Positions 22,369 through 30,828 are shown, numbered from the stretch's first letter. The stretch is 44,056 nucleotides of DNA from Delftia acidovorans (GCA_031286585.1 JAITUC010000043.1:1-44056), one strand, 5' to 3'. The notes: generated by a model not told the origin, from the letters alone. A program made the numbers and translations.

Positions 22369-24261
22369 TCAGGCCTTGACCAGTACGTAGCGGCCCGGGG
22401 CCGGCTCGATGGCCGTGTATTCCCTGCCCTTGCCGTACTGCTTTGGCGCAGGCACGAGCTTGCCGCCGTGCTCGGCCAGCCAGGGGCTCCAGTCCGCCCA
22501 CCAGCTGCCCGGGTACTCGTCGGCGCCGGCCTGCCACTCCTTGAGCGTGGGGGGCAACTGGCCATCCTCGCGCAGCCAGTAGCTGCGCTTTTTCTTGGCC
22601 GGAGGATTGATCACGCCCGCGATGTGGCCTGATGCGCCCATCACAAAACGCTTGTCGCCACCCAGCACCTGGGTGGACGCATAGGAGCCGCCCACGGGCA
22701 CGATGTGGTCCTCGCGCGAGCCGTAGATATAGGCCGGCAGGCGCAGCTGGTGCATGTCGATGCGCTCGCCGCAGACGGTCAGCGCGCCGGGCTGGACCAG
22801 CTTGTTTTCCAGGTAGAGATTGCGCAGGTACCAGGCGTAGTAGGGGCCGGGCAGGTTGGTGGAGTCGCTGTTCCAGTACAGCAGGTCGAACGGCGGGGGC
22901 GTCTCACCCTTGAGGTAGTTGCCCACCACGTAGTTCCAGACCAGGTCGTTGGGCCGCAGGAAGCTGAAGGTGGACGCCAGGTCCTGGCCCTTCATGAGGC
23001 CGCCCTCACCCATCTGCATTTCCCGGAAGCGCACCACGGATTCGTCGATGAAGACATCGAGGATGCCGGTGTCGCTGAAGTCGATGAAGGTGGTCAGCAG
23101 CGTGACGCTGGCCACGGGGAACGGCACGCCAGCCGGCGCCGTGGCGCGGGCTGCGGATGTGCGGGCGGCGCTGCGGCTGCCAGCCGCGCGCTTGGCCGCA
23201 GCCGCCTTGGCCGCCGGCGCAGCAGCCGTGCCATGCTCGCGGTCATGGCGCGCCTGCAGCACCGCCAGCGCGGTGGACAGCATGGTGCCGCCCACGCAAA
23301 AGCCCAGCACATTGATCTGCTCGGCACCCGCGATCTCGCGCGCCACGCGGATGCCGGTGAGCACGCCGTCCTCGATGTAGTTGTCCCAGGTCTTGCGCGC
23401 CAGGCTGTCGTCGGGGTTGCGCCAGCTCATCACGAAGGTGCGATGGCCCTGGCTGACGGCATAGCGGATCAGCGAGTTGTCGGGCTGCAGGTCCAGGATG
23501 TAGAACTTGTTGATGCAGGGCGGCACCATGAGGAAAGGCCGCTCATGCACCTTGTCCGTCAGCGGCTTGTACTCGATGAGCTGGAACAGCTCGTTCTCGA
23601 ACACCACGGCGCCTTCGGTGGTGGCAACGTTCTTGCCCACGGTGAACAGGCTCTCGTCGGTCATGGACACATGGCCCTGGCGCATGTCGGCCAGCAGGTT
23701 GGCCACGCCCTGGGCCAGGCTCTCGCCCTGGGTTTCGATGGCTTTCTTCTGGGCCTCGGCATTCAGGGCCAGGAAGTTGCTGGGCGCCATGGCCGCCAGC
23801 CATTGCTCGACGGCGAAACGCACGCGGTTGCGCGTCTTGTCATCGGCCTGCACGGCATCGGCCAGGCCCATGAGCATGCGGCTGTTGAGCAGATAGGTGG
23901 CGGCCGTGGCCGCCGTCAGCGGGTTGCCGGCCCACGATTCGGTGTTGAAGCGCTTGTCCTTGGCCAGCAGCGCCTGGGCGCCGCCCTGTTCGGCCATGGC
24001 CTTGGCGCCATCCAGGTACTGGCGCTGCAGCTCCAGCAGCTTCTCGGGGTCCAGCGACAGCGCGTTCTCGGGCAGGGCGCCGGGTTCGGGGGCGGCCGCT
24101 TTCCAGGCCTGGGCCATGTCGGGCATGCCTGGCATGCCCTGGATTCCCGGAAGGCCTGGCTGCCCCAACTGCTGCAGTGTCTGCAGCGTGCGGCTCCATT
24201 GCTCGTTCCAGAATTGCTGGACGGATTGGCCTGTCAGGCCAGCGAGTGGGTCAAAATTCAT
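22369..24261 (-). CDS. phaC: Class I polyhydroxyalkanoate synthase
   Basis: Polymerises (R)-3-hydroxyacyl-CoA into PHA at granule surfaces. It has 630 residues, against about 590 for the Cupriavidus enzyme. The start MNFDPLAGLTG has AAGGA upstream; the open frame continues further but not as PhaC. The alpha/beta-hydrolase lipase-like box is GFCVGG with nucleophile C322; D518 (SREDHIVP) and H546 (GASGHIAGV) complete the triad. Between C322 and D518 there are 196 residues, about 35 more than in Cupriavidus. The excess is an Ala/Lys/Arg-rich, low-complexity insert at about 340-378. This extra insert matches what I recall for Delftia acidovorans PhaC. A short GLPGIQGMPGMP collagen-like stretch lies at about 36-47. 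Confidence 0.97.
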   Translation of the reverse strand: MNFDPLAGLTGQSVQQFWNEQWSRTLQTLQQLGQPGLPGIQGMPGMPDMAQAWKAAAPEPGALPENALSLDPEKLLELQRQYLDGAKAMAEQGGAQALLAKDKRFNTESWAGNPLTAATAATYLLNSRMLMGLADAVQADDKTRNRVRFAVEQWLAAMAPSNFLALNAEAQKKAIETQGESLAQGVANLLADMRQGHVSMTDESLFTVGKNVATTEGAVVFENELFQLIEYKPLTDKVHERPFLMVPPCINKFYILDLQPDNSLIRYAVSQGHRTFVMSWRNPDDSLARKTWDNYIEDGVLTGIRVAREIAGAEQINVLGFCVGGTMLSTALAVLQARHDREHGTAAAPAAKAAAAKRAAGSRSAARTSAARATAPAGVPFPVASVTLLTTFIDFSDTGILDVFIDESVVRFREMQMGEGGLMKGQDLASTFSFLRPNDLVWNYVVGNYLKGETPPPFDLLYWNSDSTNLPGPYYAWYLRNLYLENKLVQPGALTVCGERIDMHQLRLPAYIYGSREDHIVPVGGSYASTQVLGGDKRFVMGASGHIAGVINPPAKKKRSYWLREDGQLPPTLKEWQAGADEYPGSWWADWSPWLAEHGGKLVPAPKQYGKGREYTAIEPAPGRYVLVKA

Positions 24262-24402
24262 GCTGCATCCTTGTTCGTGGATGCCATGCAATAGCCTGGG
24301 GCTTGCGGGGCATCCGTTTTGATTGTGACCCAGGCGAGCCCCGCCTTGCCCGGCACAGACCTCCACGAAAACCCGTGCCCCGCTCGTTTTTTTGGTTCGA
24401 CC

Positions 24403-24738
24403 ATGTATCTCGTTGTTATCGCCTGGCTGTATGTCACTCTGATGATGGCAGTGGCCGAAGCCGCCAGCCCCACGGGCAGCATACTCGGCGCCGTGATCAC
24501 GTTCGCACTCTATGGACTGCTTCCGCTGTCCATCGTGATCTACATCATGGGCACGCCCGCCCGCAAGCGAAAACGCCATGCACGCGAATTGGCCGAGCGC
24601 GAGGCCTGGCTGGCGCAGCAGCGGGCCTCGCAGAACGGCGCCGACACGCAGGCGCGCTCAGTCCTTCCAGATACAGGCAGCGAACCGGCCGCTGCTGCCC
24701 AGGCGGGCAGCATCGCGCCGGTGCGAAAAGAACCGTGA
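24403..24738 (+). CDS. Small inner-membrane protein of unknown function
   Basis: A 111-residue protein. The start MYLVVIAWLYVTLMMAVAEA is chosen because a hydrophobic helix begins there; the frame extends 28 codons upstream without membrane character. A second helix (GAVITFALYGLLPLSIVIYI) follows, then a basic stretch (TPARKRKRHARELAEREAWL) and a low-complexity tail. The pattern of two helices and a positively charged cytoplasmic tail recurs next to pgeF or phaC in other Burkholderiales as a conserved hypothetical, to my recollection. It is divergent from phaC, and its last 81 nt overlap the 3' end of pgeF on the other strand. No function can be assigned. Confidence 0.72.
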   Translation: MYLVVIAWLYVTLMMAVAEAASPTGSILGAVITFALYGLLPLSIVIYIMGTPARKRKRHARELAEREAWLAQQRASQNGADTQARSVLPDTGSEPAAAAQAGSIAPVRKEP

Positions 24739-25509
24739 GTCGTTGAGCACCGTGCACCATGCGTCGCCGCCGTCATTGCCGTAGATGGCGGTGATGCCCA
24801 GCGCCGCCAGGCGCTGACGCGCGAGCCCGGCCAGGTTGGCCAAGTACTTGGGTGCGCCCCCGCCCTCTTGCGCCACGGCGGTGAAATGCGCCCCGGCCGC
24901 CGCGTCATGCGCGATGAAGGCCGCGCGCACCTCGGCTCCCACTTCAAAGGAACGCGGGCCGATGCAGGGCCCGAGCCAGGCCAGGGTCTGCTGCGCCGCC
25001 TGCCCTGGCGGTGTCTGGATCTGGCCTGCAAAGCGCTCGAACAGCGTCTCCAGCACCCCGCCCGCAAGCCCGCGCCAGCCTGCATGGGCCGCGCCCACCA
25101 CGGCACCGCTGCGATGGGCCAGCAGCACGGGCAGGCAGTCCGCCACCATGATGGTGCAGACCACGCCCGAGGCACTGGTCACGCAGGCATCGAAGGCCTG
25201 GCCCTGTGCGCTGCCTGCATCCAGGGCCATGACATCCACGCCATGCACCTGCTGCAGGAACACCGCGCAGGCGCCCGGCGTGTGGGCACGCACGATCTCC
25301 TGCAGCCGCTGGCGGTTGGTGCGGACGGCCTGCGGGTCATCTCCCACATGGTCGCCCAGGTTCAGGCTGCCCCAGGGCGCCGTGCTGACGCCGCCTTCGC
25401 GCGAGGTGCACAGCGCGTGCACGCCGGGCGGTGCGGGCCATTCGGGCACCAGCCAGGATGCGGGAACGGTGCCGGGGCCGGGGACGGAGTCAGGCCGGGT
25501 CGCGCTCAT
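24658..25509 (-). CDS. pgeF: Laccase-domain protein, peptidoglycan editing factor PgeF (YfiH)
   Basis: Multicopper-oxidase-like fold with a single Zn/Cu site. Family members act as purine nucleoside phosphorylase/adenosine deaminase, and E. coli YfiH keeps L-Ser out of muropeptides. It has 283 residues. The metal ligands H89 (QQVHG), C125 (VADCLP) and H142 (AAHAGWRG) have the same spacing as in YfiH (36 and 17 residues). The C-terminal RFFSHRRD segment is also typical. The ATG overlaps the stop of the isomerase gene upstream (ATGA), so the two are co-translated. The 3' end overlaps the convergent small membrane protein gene by 81 nt. Confidence 0.92.
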   Translation of the reverse strand: MSATRPDSVPGPGTVPASWLVPEWPAPPGVHALCTSREGGVSTAPWGSLNLGDHVGDDPQAVRTNRQRLQEIVRAHTPGACAVFLQQVHGVDVMALDAGSAQGQAFDACVTSASGVVCTIMVADCLPVLLAHRSGAVVGAAHAGWRGLAGGVLETLFERFAGQIQTPPGQAAQQTLAWLGPCIGPRSFEVGAEVRAAFIAHDAAAGAHFTAVAQEGGGAPKYLANLAGLARQRLAALGITAIYGNDGGDAWCTVLNDSRFFSHRRDAARLGSSGRFAACIWKD

Positions 25510-26171
25510 TCCGCGTCGGGACAAGCCGAGGGATGGGCCTTCTGGAAGGCCGGCAGCGCCTCGCAGCGATCGACGATGGCCGCCAGGCGCGGCAGCCCGT
25601 CCAGGCTCACGTTGAAGCGGCGGCCGTTGAAGACCTGCGGCACCAGGCAGCAGTCGGCCAGCGTGGGCGTGTCGCCCCAGCAAAAAAGCGAGGGCGCCAG
25701 GCCCGCGGCCTCGCGCTCGGCGGCCAGCAGGTCCAGCTGGCGCTCGAAGGCCTCCAGGCCGGAGCGCACCCAATGCACGTACCAGCCGCTCTTGGCCTCG
25801 TCGGAGACACCCAGGTTGCGCACCAGGTACTTGAGCACGCGCAGGTTGTTGAGCGGATGGATCTCGCAGGCCACCATCTGGGCCAGCGCGCGCACATGGG
25901 CACGGCCCAGGGCGTCGCGCGGCAGCAGCGGTATTTCGGCATGGGTCTCATCGAGATATTCGATGATGGCCATGGATTGGGTCAGCCAGTGGCCGTCCTC
26001 GGTTTCCAGCGCCGGCACCAGTGCATCGCCGACATGCTGGGCATAGGCTGGCGCCCGGTGGTCGCCGCGCAGCAGGTGCACGGGTACGGAGTCATAGTCC
26101 AGGCCCTTGATCTGCAGCGCAATGCGCACGCGGTAGGAGGCCGACGAGCGGAAGTAGGTGTGGAGCTTCAT
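25506..26171 (-). CDS. maiA: Zeta-class glutathione transferase, maleylacetoacetate/maleylpyruvate isomerase
   Basis: Glutathione-dependent cis-trans isomerase of aromatic catabolism. It has 221 residues with an N-terminal thioredoxin-like GSH domain (MKLHTYFRSSASYRVRIAL; the SSxSxRVR motif is the zeta-class active site), QSMAIIEYLDE, and a helical C-terminal domain with the signature DTPTLADCCLVPQVFNGRRF. CEIHPLNNLRVLKYL is typical of MaiA and NagL. It is divergent from a fumarylpyruvate/fumarylacetoacetate hydrolase gene, the enzyme of the next step. A TATGCT -10-like box lies 9 nt before the ATG and no Shine-Dalgarno is seen. Whether the substrate is maleylpyruvate (gentisate route) or maleylacetoacetate (homogentisate route) is not decided. 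Confidence 0.9.
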   Translation of the reverse strand: MKLHTYFRSSASYRVRIALQIKGLDYDSVPVHLLRGDHRAPAYAQHVGDALVPALETEDGHWLTQSMAIIEYLDETHAEIPLLPRDALGRAHVRALAQMVACEIHPLNNLRVLKYLVRNLGVSDEAKSGWYVHWVRSGLEAFERQLDLLAAEREAAGLAPSLFCWGDTPTLADCCLVPQVFNGRRFNVSLDGLPRLAAIVDRCEALPAFQKAHPSACPDAE

Positions 26172-26305
26172 AGACCGCAAAGCATACCGTGCGGGCCCGG
26201 GGTCTGTTCCCGCCCGTGCGGCGATCGCGTCGCACCGCTGCAGGGCCGCAGGCATGGCACACTTGCGGCGGCGCCCACGAGACAAGGCGCCAGAGGAACA
26301 CCGAC

Positions 26306-27001
26306 ATGAGCTACGTTTTCAACCCGCCCGCCGTGGCCAGCGTACCCGTCCTGGGCCGCCCCGAGCGTTTCCCCGTGCACCGCATCTACTGCGTGGGCCG
26401 CAACTACGAAGAGCACGCCAAGGAGATGGGCTTCACCGGCCGCGAGCCGCCCTTCTTCTTCCTCAAGCCTGCCGACGCCATCGTGCCCGTCGAGGCCGGC
26501 GCCACGGGCACCATGCCCTACCCCACTCTGACGTCCAACCTGCACCACGAGATCGAGCTTGTCGTGGCCATCGGCAAGGCGGGCAAGAACATCAAGGCCG
26601 CCGACGCGCTGGACTACATCTGGGGCTACGCCGTGGGCCTGGACATGACGCGCCGCGACCTGCAAAACGACATGAAGAAGCAGGGCCGCCCCTGGTGCAT
26701 CGGCAAGGCCTTCGAGCATGCCGCGCCCATCGGCCCCATCACCCCGGCAGCCGAGGCCGGCGACATCGCCAAGGCCACGATCTCGCTGCAGGTCAATGGC
26801 GCCGACCGCCAGCGCAGCGACATCGGCAAGCTGATCTGGAATATTGCCGAGACCATCGAGCACCTTTCGGCCGCCTGGGAACTGCAGCCCGGCGACCTGA
26901 TCATGACGGGCACGCCCGAAGGCGTGGCCGCCGTGGTGCGCGGTGACCTGCTGGAAGGCCGCATCGATGGCCTGAGCCCCTTGAGCATCAAGATCGCCTG
27001 A
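26306..27001 (+). CDS. Fumarylacetoacetate hydrolase family protein, probably fumarylpyruvate hydrolase
   Basis: Metal-dependent C-C hydrolase of the FAH family that would cleave fumarylpyruvate to fumarate and pyruvate, or a related substrate. It has 231 residues, the short single-domain form. The start FPVHRIYCVGRNYEEHAKEM and REPPFFFLKPADAIV resemble NagK of the gentisate pathway. The metal ligands are E82 and E84 (HHEIELVVAIG) and D113 (GLDMTRRDLQ). AGAGGA lies before the ATG. The divergent gene encodes the isomerase that would supply its substrate, 134 bp away. The ring-cleavage dioxygenase is not in the window. Confidence 0.9.
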   Translation: MSYVFNPPAVASVPVLGRPERFPVHRIYCVGRNYEEHAKEMGFTGREPPFFFLKPADAIVPVEAGATGTMPYPTLTSNLHHEIELVVAIGKAGKNIKAADALDYIWGYAVGLDMTRRDLQNDMKKQGRPWCIGKAFEHAAPIGPITPAAEAGDIAKATISLQVNGADRQRSDIGKLIWNIAETIEHLSAAWELQPGDLIMTGTPEGVAAVVRGDLLEGRIDGLSPLSIKIA

Positions 27002-27018
27002 GATCTCTGCCTTGCGAC

Positions 27019-27070
27019 AGGCCGGCAAGGCAGCGGGGAGCGCGCTTTCCGGCCTGCCGGCCTTCGTTTT
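27019..27070 (+). terminator. Terminator-like stem after the FAH gene
   Basis: AGGCCGGCA (27019-27027) pairs with TGCCGGCCT (27055-27063), and TCGTTTT follows. The 27-nt loop is long and the T run short, so termination efficiency is uncertain. Confidence 0.5.
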
Positions 27071-27137
27071 CCGAACCCACAGTCCGCCGCACGGAAAGCC
27101 CTCCGCGCGGCGGCGCTTTCACTTCCATGGTGTCGGC

Positions 27138-27701
27138 ATGATTTTTCGCAGCCCCATCAAGTTCTGCCGAGCCTGCGGCACGGCCGTGGTCTACCGCATT
27201 CCCGACGATGGCGACACGCGCGAGCGCGCCGTGTGCCCGCACTGCCACACCATCCATTACGAGAATCCGCTGAACGTGGTCGGCACCATCCCCGTCACCG
27301 ACGACGGCCGCGTGCTGCTGTGCAAGCGCAACATCGAGCCGCGCCGCGGCCTGTGGACCCTGCCCGCCGGCTTCATGGAACTGGCCGAGACCACGGCGCG
27401 CGGCGCCCAGCGCGAGACCGATGAGGAAGCCGGTGCCGACATCGAGATGGGGCCGCTGTTTTCCATCGTTGACGTGCCCAAGGTCAGCCAGGTCCACCTG
27501 TTCTACCGCGCCCGCCTGCGCAGCGAGCAGTTCTATCCAGGCCCCGAGACCATGGAGGCACGCCTCTTTGCCGAAGCCGAGATTCCCTGGGAGGAGCTGG
27601 CCTTCCGTACCGTGCGAGTGACGCTGGAGCGCTACTTCGAGGACCGTGCGGCGGGCCTGCTTGAGGCGCACCGCGTGCACTCCATCGACCTGAGCCTTTA
27701 G
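27138..27701 (+). CDS. Zinc-ribbon Nudix hydrolase
   Basis: Pyrophosphohydrolase of the Nudix family, 187 residues, likely acting on ADP-ribose or NAD-type dinucleotides. An N-terminal zinc ribbon is formed by C10-x2-C13 and C33-x2-C36 (FCRACG and VCPHCHTIHYENP). The Nudix box G-x5-E-x7-RE-x2-EE-x-G is complete at residues 78-100 (GFMELAETTARGAQRETDEE). The open frame continues 42 codons upstream without family similarity, so the ATG at 27138 is preferred. The zinc ribbon plus box resembles NudC/YjaD relatives, but the exact substrate cannot be told. Confidence 0.9.
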   Translation: MIFRSPIKFCRACGTAVVYRIPDDGDTRERAVCPHCHTIHYENPLNVVGTIPVTDDGRVLLCKRNIEPRRGLWTLPAGFMELAETTARGAQRETDEEAGADIEMGPLFSIVDVPKVSQVHLFYRARLRSEQFYPGPETMEARLFAEAEIPWEELAFRTVRVTLERYFEDRAAGLLEAHRVHSIDLSL

Positions 27702-27851
27702 GCGCATCCACCGCCATGCGGCACCACCGTGCTGCACGGCAGTTCCGGGCGCACCCCGGTGATGCCAGGCCATGCCCTGGCGTGGCGCCGATGGGGCTGT
27801 GGGTGGAGGCCGGCATCCCCGTGTCACCTTGCAGACACATTTAGTCACAAG

Positions 27852-27868
27852 CTGGCCTCCTTCTTGCT
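27852..27868 (+). promoter_or_regulatory. Weak sigma-54-like promoter upstream of the CheW-fusion gene
   Basis: CTGGCCTCCTTCTTGCT has the GG and GC dinucleotides 12 bp apart and the TGGC and TTGCT cores, but lacks the A-C-G of TGGCACG. It would place the start near 27879, about 60 nt before the gene. The gap 27702-27940 otherwise holds only the hairpin at 27880-27902 and a small GCCAGG/CCTGGC stem at 27764-27781. Confidence 0.3.
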
Positions 27869-27879
27869 CGTTGCATCAG

Positions 27880-27902
27880 GCTTTTCCCTGATCGGGGAAA
27901 GC
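27880..27902 (+). promoter_or_regulatory. Hairpin in the 5' region of the CheW-fusion gene
   Basis: GCTTTTCCC (27880-27888) pairs with GGGGAAAGC (27894-27902), with one T-G pair and a TGATC loop, 38 nt before the start codon. It could be the 5' end structure of the transcript or an operator. Confidence 0.4.
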
Positions 27903-27940
27903 GGGTTTCACCCAGCCTGAACCTGACTGCGGAGCGCTCC

Positions 27941-30784
27941 ATGGCCACATCCCTGCCAACCGACCTGATTCTTCCCCACCTGCGGGAACTCAACCGCAAT
28001 GCTGCCGACCTGCGCGAAATACGGCTCATGTGGCGGCTCATCGAAGCATCGGCCCGCATGCAATCCTCGCAGCAGGGGCAGGCCCTGGTGTCCATGCTCA
28101 CCGACACGCGCCAGGGGCTGGAGCAGCTGGAGCAAGGCCTGCTGCAGTCGCAGCTGGCGCAGTCCGCGCAGGAGGCCATGGCCCAGCTGGGCATGCAGTC
28201 CGCCCATGCCATCGACCTGCTGGTGCGAAGCCTGTACGAACGCACGGCCGATGTCGGCTTTCTCGCCGCCGATACCGTGCTCTGCGAGGCCATGGCACGG
28301 CTTGACGATGGCGATGGCCTGCCCGACATGGCCGCCGGCGGCCTGCGCGCATGGCAGGCACCGCTGCAGGCCCACCTCCAGAGCTACCGGGCCAAGTACA
28401 CGGTGTATGACGACATCCTGCTGCTGGACACGCAGGGCCAGGTCTGCGCGCGCGCCCAGGCGCAGGAAGGCCGCAAGCCGCCACCGCCCTGTGCCGAGGC
28501 CTGGTTCCAGCAGTCCCTGCAGCAGGCGGGCCATGTCAGCCATTTCGGCGCCAGCTGCGTGCTGCCTGGCGCAGACCGTCTGATCTACGCGCAGCGCCTG
28601 CTGCACCCACGCACCATGGCAGTGCTCGGCGTGCTGTGCCTGAGCTTCGACTTCGCGGCCGAGATGCAGGCCATCTTTGCCTCGGGCGGGCCACGTGCCC
28701 AGGTGGGGCTGCTGCTGGATGACGGCGGGCTGGTCATCGCCAGCAGCGACGCCCACTGGATCGCCCCCGGCAGCCGCGTGCCCATGCACCATGGTGACGC
28801 CGTGCAGCCGCTGATCCATGCAGGCCGCACCTACCTGGTGCGCACGGCGCGCGCCCTGCCCTACCAGGGCTATGCGGGGCCGCAGGGCTGGCAGACCCAG
28901 GTGATGGCACCGCTGGACCTGGCATTCGCCACGCAGCAAAGGCCGCAGGTCCTGCAGGCACTGGAGCCGGCCATTGCCGAGGGGCTGATGGCCCAGGCGC
29001 GCGGCTTTTGCCCGCCCCTGCACGCCATGGCCCGCGCGGCCGACGACATACGCCGCGTGGTCTGGAATGGCCAGGTGCTGGCGGCCAGCCAGGCACCGGA
29101 ATCCCCGGTGCAGGGCACGGCCCGCCCGGACCCGCTGCAGGCCGTGCTGGAGCAGATGGGCGAGACCGGCGACCTGACCCATGCCGTGTTCACGCGCGCC
29201 ATTCACGGCCTGCACGAGACCGCGCTGTCCACCCGGCTGCAGGAGCACAGCACCCTGAACCGGCTGCTGATGGACCTGCTGGAGCGCAATCTCTATGAAC
29301 GTGCCAACGACTGCCGCTGGTGGGCCCTGACGCCAGGCCTGCAAAAGGTGCTGGAGGACAACAGCGGCTGCCTGGCCCTGTCGGTACAGGCCCACGACAG
29401 CGCGCAGCGGCTGCTGGAGCAGCTCAATGCGCTGTACACCGTCTATGCGCGCATTGCGCTGTACGACGCCCAGGGCCTGGTGCTGGCCTGCAGCCATGAG
29501 GACCAGGCCGGACTGCCCCTGGCTCCCGGCACGCGCGTGCAGGCATCGGCCCTGCAGGCCACCACGCTGCTGCGCGATGCCCAGGCCTACCACGTGCAGG
29601 AGATGGACGACGGGGGCCTGCCCGTCCATGTCTACCATGCCGCGCTGCGCGCGCCATCGATGGGGAGCGGACAGCCGCACGGATATGCGCAATATGCGCA
29701 CGGCGGCGACCAGGGCCCCGTCATCGGGGGCATCGCCCTGCTTTTTCACACGCGGCGCGAGCTGCAGGCCATGCTGCAGGCCGCAGCGCCGGAGCAGGCA
29801 GCCACGGCACAGCAGGCCGCAGCCACCGATCCCGAAGACAGCGGCCTGCCACGCCTGCCGATGGAAGCCTTCTACGTGGCGCGTGATGGGCGCATCGTCG
29901 CCGCCAGCCATGGCGGGCGCCCGCTGGGCAGTTGCATCGCAGGCGTGGCCGGCCTAGCATCGCTGGCCGATGGCGAGGTGCGCAGCAGCATCGAGGAGAT
30001 CGAAGGCCACTACTGCATCGTCGGCATGGCCGCCGGGCGCGGCTACCGCGAGTTCCGGCTGGACCAGGGTGCGGAAGGCGATGCCAAAGAAAGCGCAAGG
30101 GACAACACGCTGGCCGGCCTGGTCAGCCTGAGCCTGCAGCGGCTGGGCCCCGTGCATGCCGATGCGCGCAACCGCGCGCTGCGGCTGGCGTCGGCCACCC
30201 GCCTGGACGGAGCCCGGCCCGCTACGCATGGGCACGGGCACGGGCGCGCCGCGCATGGCAGCAGCGACGTGCCTGTGGAACTGGCCACCTTCTACGTGGG
30301 CGCCAGCCTGCTGGCCCTGCGCGCGGGCGATGTCTGCGAGGCCCTGCCCGCCAGCGCCATCTCGCCCGTGGCCGCGGGGCGGCTGCCGTTTTGCGTGGGC
30401 GCGCTGGCGCGGCGCAGCCAGGGCAGCGTCAGCGGCTATGTCTGGGTGTTCGACCTGGCCGCGCTGCTGCAGGGCCAGCCCGGCGTGGTCACCGAGCAGT
30501 CACAGGTCGTCGTGGTCCAGCATGGCGGCCTGCGCGTGGGCCTGCTGGTCAGCGCGCTGCAGGGCGTGCACCGGCTGCCAGCCAGTTTGCTTGTGGATTC
30601 ACCCATGCTGAACGCGGCCGACACCGCGACGGCCCTGGTACGCAAGCTGGTGCATGCCGATTCGGGCCTGCCGCTGATCCAGTGCCTGGACCCCGCCGCG
30701 CTGATGCGCAGGCTGCAGCCTTCACGCGTTGCCGCGGCCAATGCCGATCGCAATGCGGCCAGCGTGGAAAGAGAGGCGGCGTAG
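27941..30784 (+). CDS. Large soluble sensor protein with C-terminal CheW-like domain
   Basis: A 947-residue protein without signal peptide or membrane helix. Residues 1-90 are helical and Gln-rich. Two related sensor-like blocks follow. Block one (about 92-330) has SLYERTADVGFLAADT and YTVYDDILLLDTQGQV; block two (about 445-620) has NLYERANDCRWWALT and YTVYARIALYDAQGLV, the same landmarks in the same order, so the region is duplicated. A His/Gly-rich linker (THGHGHGRAAHGSS) precedes a CheW-like domain at about 778-930 (VELATFYVGASLLALRAGDV and VVVVQHGGLRVGLLVSAL). The protein probably plugs a cytoplasmic sensor into a chemosensory array through CheW (inference). No cheA or cheY lies nearby. 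Confidence 0.8.
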   Translation: MATSLPTDLILPHLRELNRNAADLREIRLMWRLIEASARMQSSQQGQALVSMLTDTRQGLEQLEQGLLQSQLAQSAQEAMAQLGMQSAHAIDLLVRSLYERTADVGFLAADTVLCEAMARLDDGDGLPDMAAGGLRAWQAPLQAHLQSYRAKYTVYDDILLLDTQGQVCARAQAQEGRKPPPPCAEAWFQQSLQQAGHVSHFGASCVLPGADRLIYAQRLLHPRTMAVLGVLCLSFDFAAEMQAIFASGGPRAQVGLLLDDGGLVIASSDAHWIAPGSRVPMHHGDAVQPLIHAGRTYLVRTARALPYQGYAGPQGWQTQVMAPLDLAFATQQRPQVLQALEPAIAEGLMAQARGFCPPLHAMARAADDIRRVVWNGQVLAASQAPESPVQGTARPDPLQAVLEQMGETGDLTHAVFTRAIHGLHETALSTRLQEHSTLNRLLMDLLERNLYERANDCRWWALTPGLQKVLEDNSGCLALSVQAHDSAQRLLEQLNALYTVYARIALYDAQGLVLACSHEDQAGLPLAPGTRVQASALQATTLLRDAQAYHVQEMDDGGLPVHVYHAALRAPSMGSGQPHGYAQYAHGGDQGPVIGGIALLFHTRRELQAMLQAAAPEQAATAQQAAATDPEDSGLPRLPMEAFYVARDGRIVAASHGGRPLGSCIAGVAGLASLADGEVRSSIEEIEGHYCIVGMAAGRGYREFRLDQGAEGDAKESARDNTLAGLVSLSLQRLGPVHADARNRALRLASATRLDGARPATHGHGHGRAAHGSSDVPVELATFYVGASLLALRAGDVCEALPASAISPVAAGRLPFCVGALARRSQGSVSGYVWVFDLAALLQGQPGVVTEQSQVVVVQHGGLRVGLLVSALQGVHRLPASLLVDSPMLNAADTATALVRKLVHADSGLPLIQCLDPAALMRRLQPSRVAAANADRNAASVEREAA

Positions 30785-30792
30785 CCCGGGGC

Positions 30793-30828
30793 TGCCGGGC
30801 ATGCCAGGCGTGCCGGGTGTGCCGCGCC
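30793..30828. repeat. Four degenerate 9-bp tandem units in a tail-to-tail gap
   Basis: TGCCGGGCA, TGCCAGGCG, TGCCGGGTG and TGCCGCGCC lie head to tail and nearly fill the 53-bp gap between the CheW-fusion gene and the convergent patatin gene. No terminator hairpin with a T tract is visible in this gap. Confidence 0.6.
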
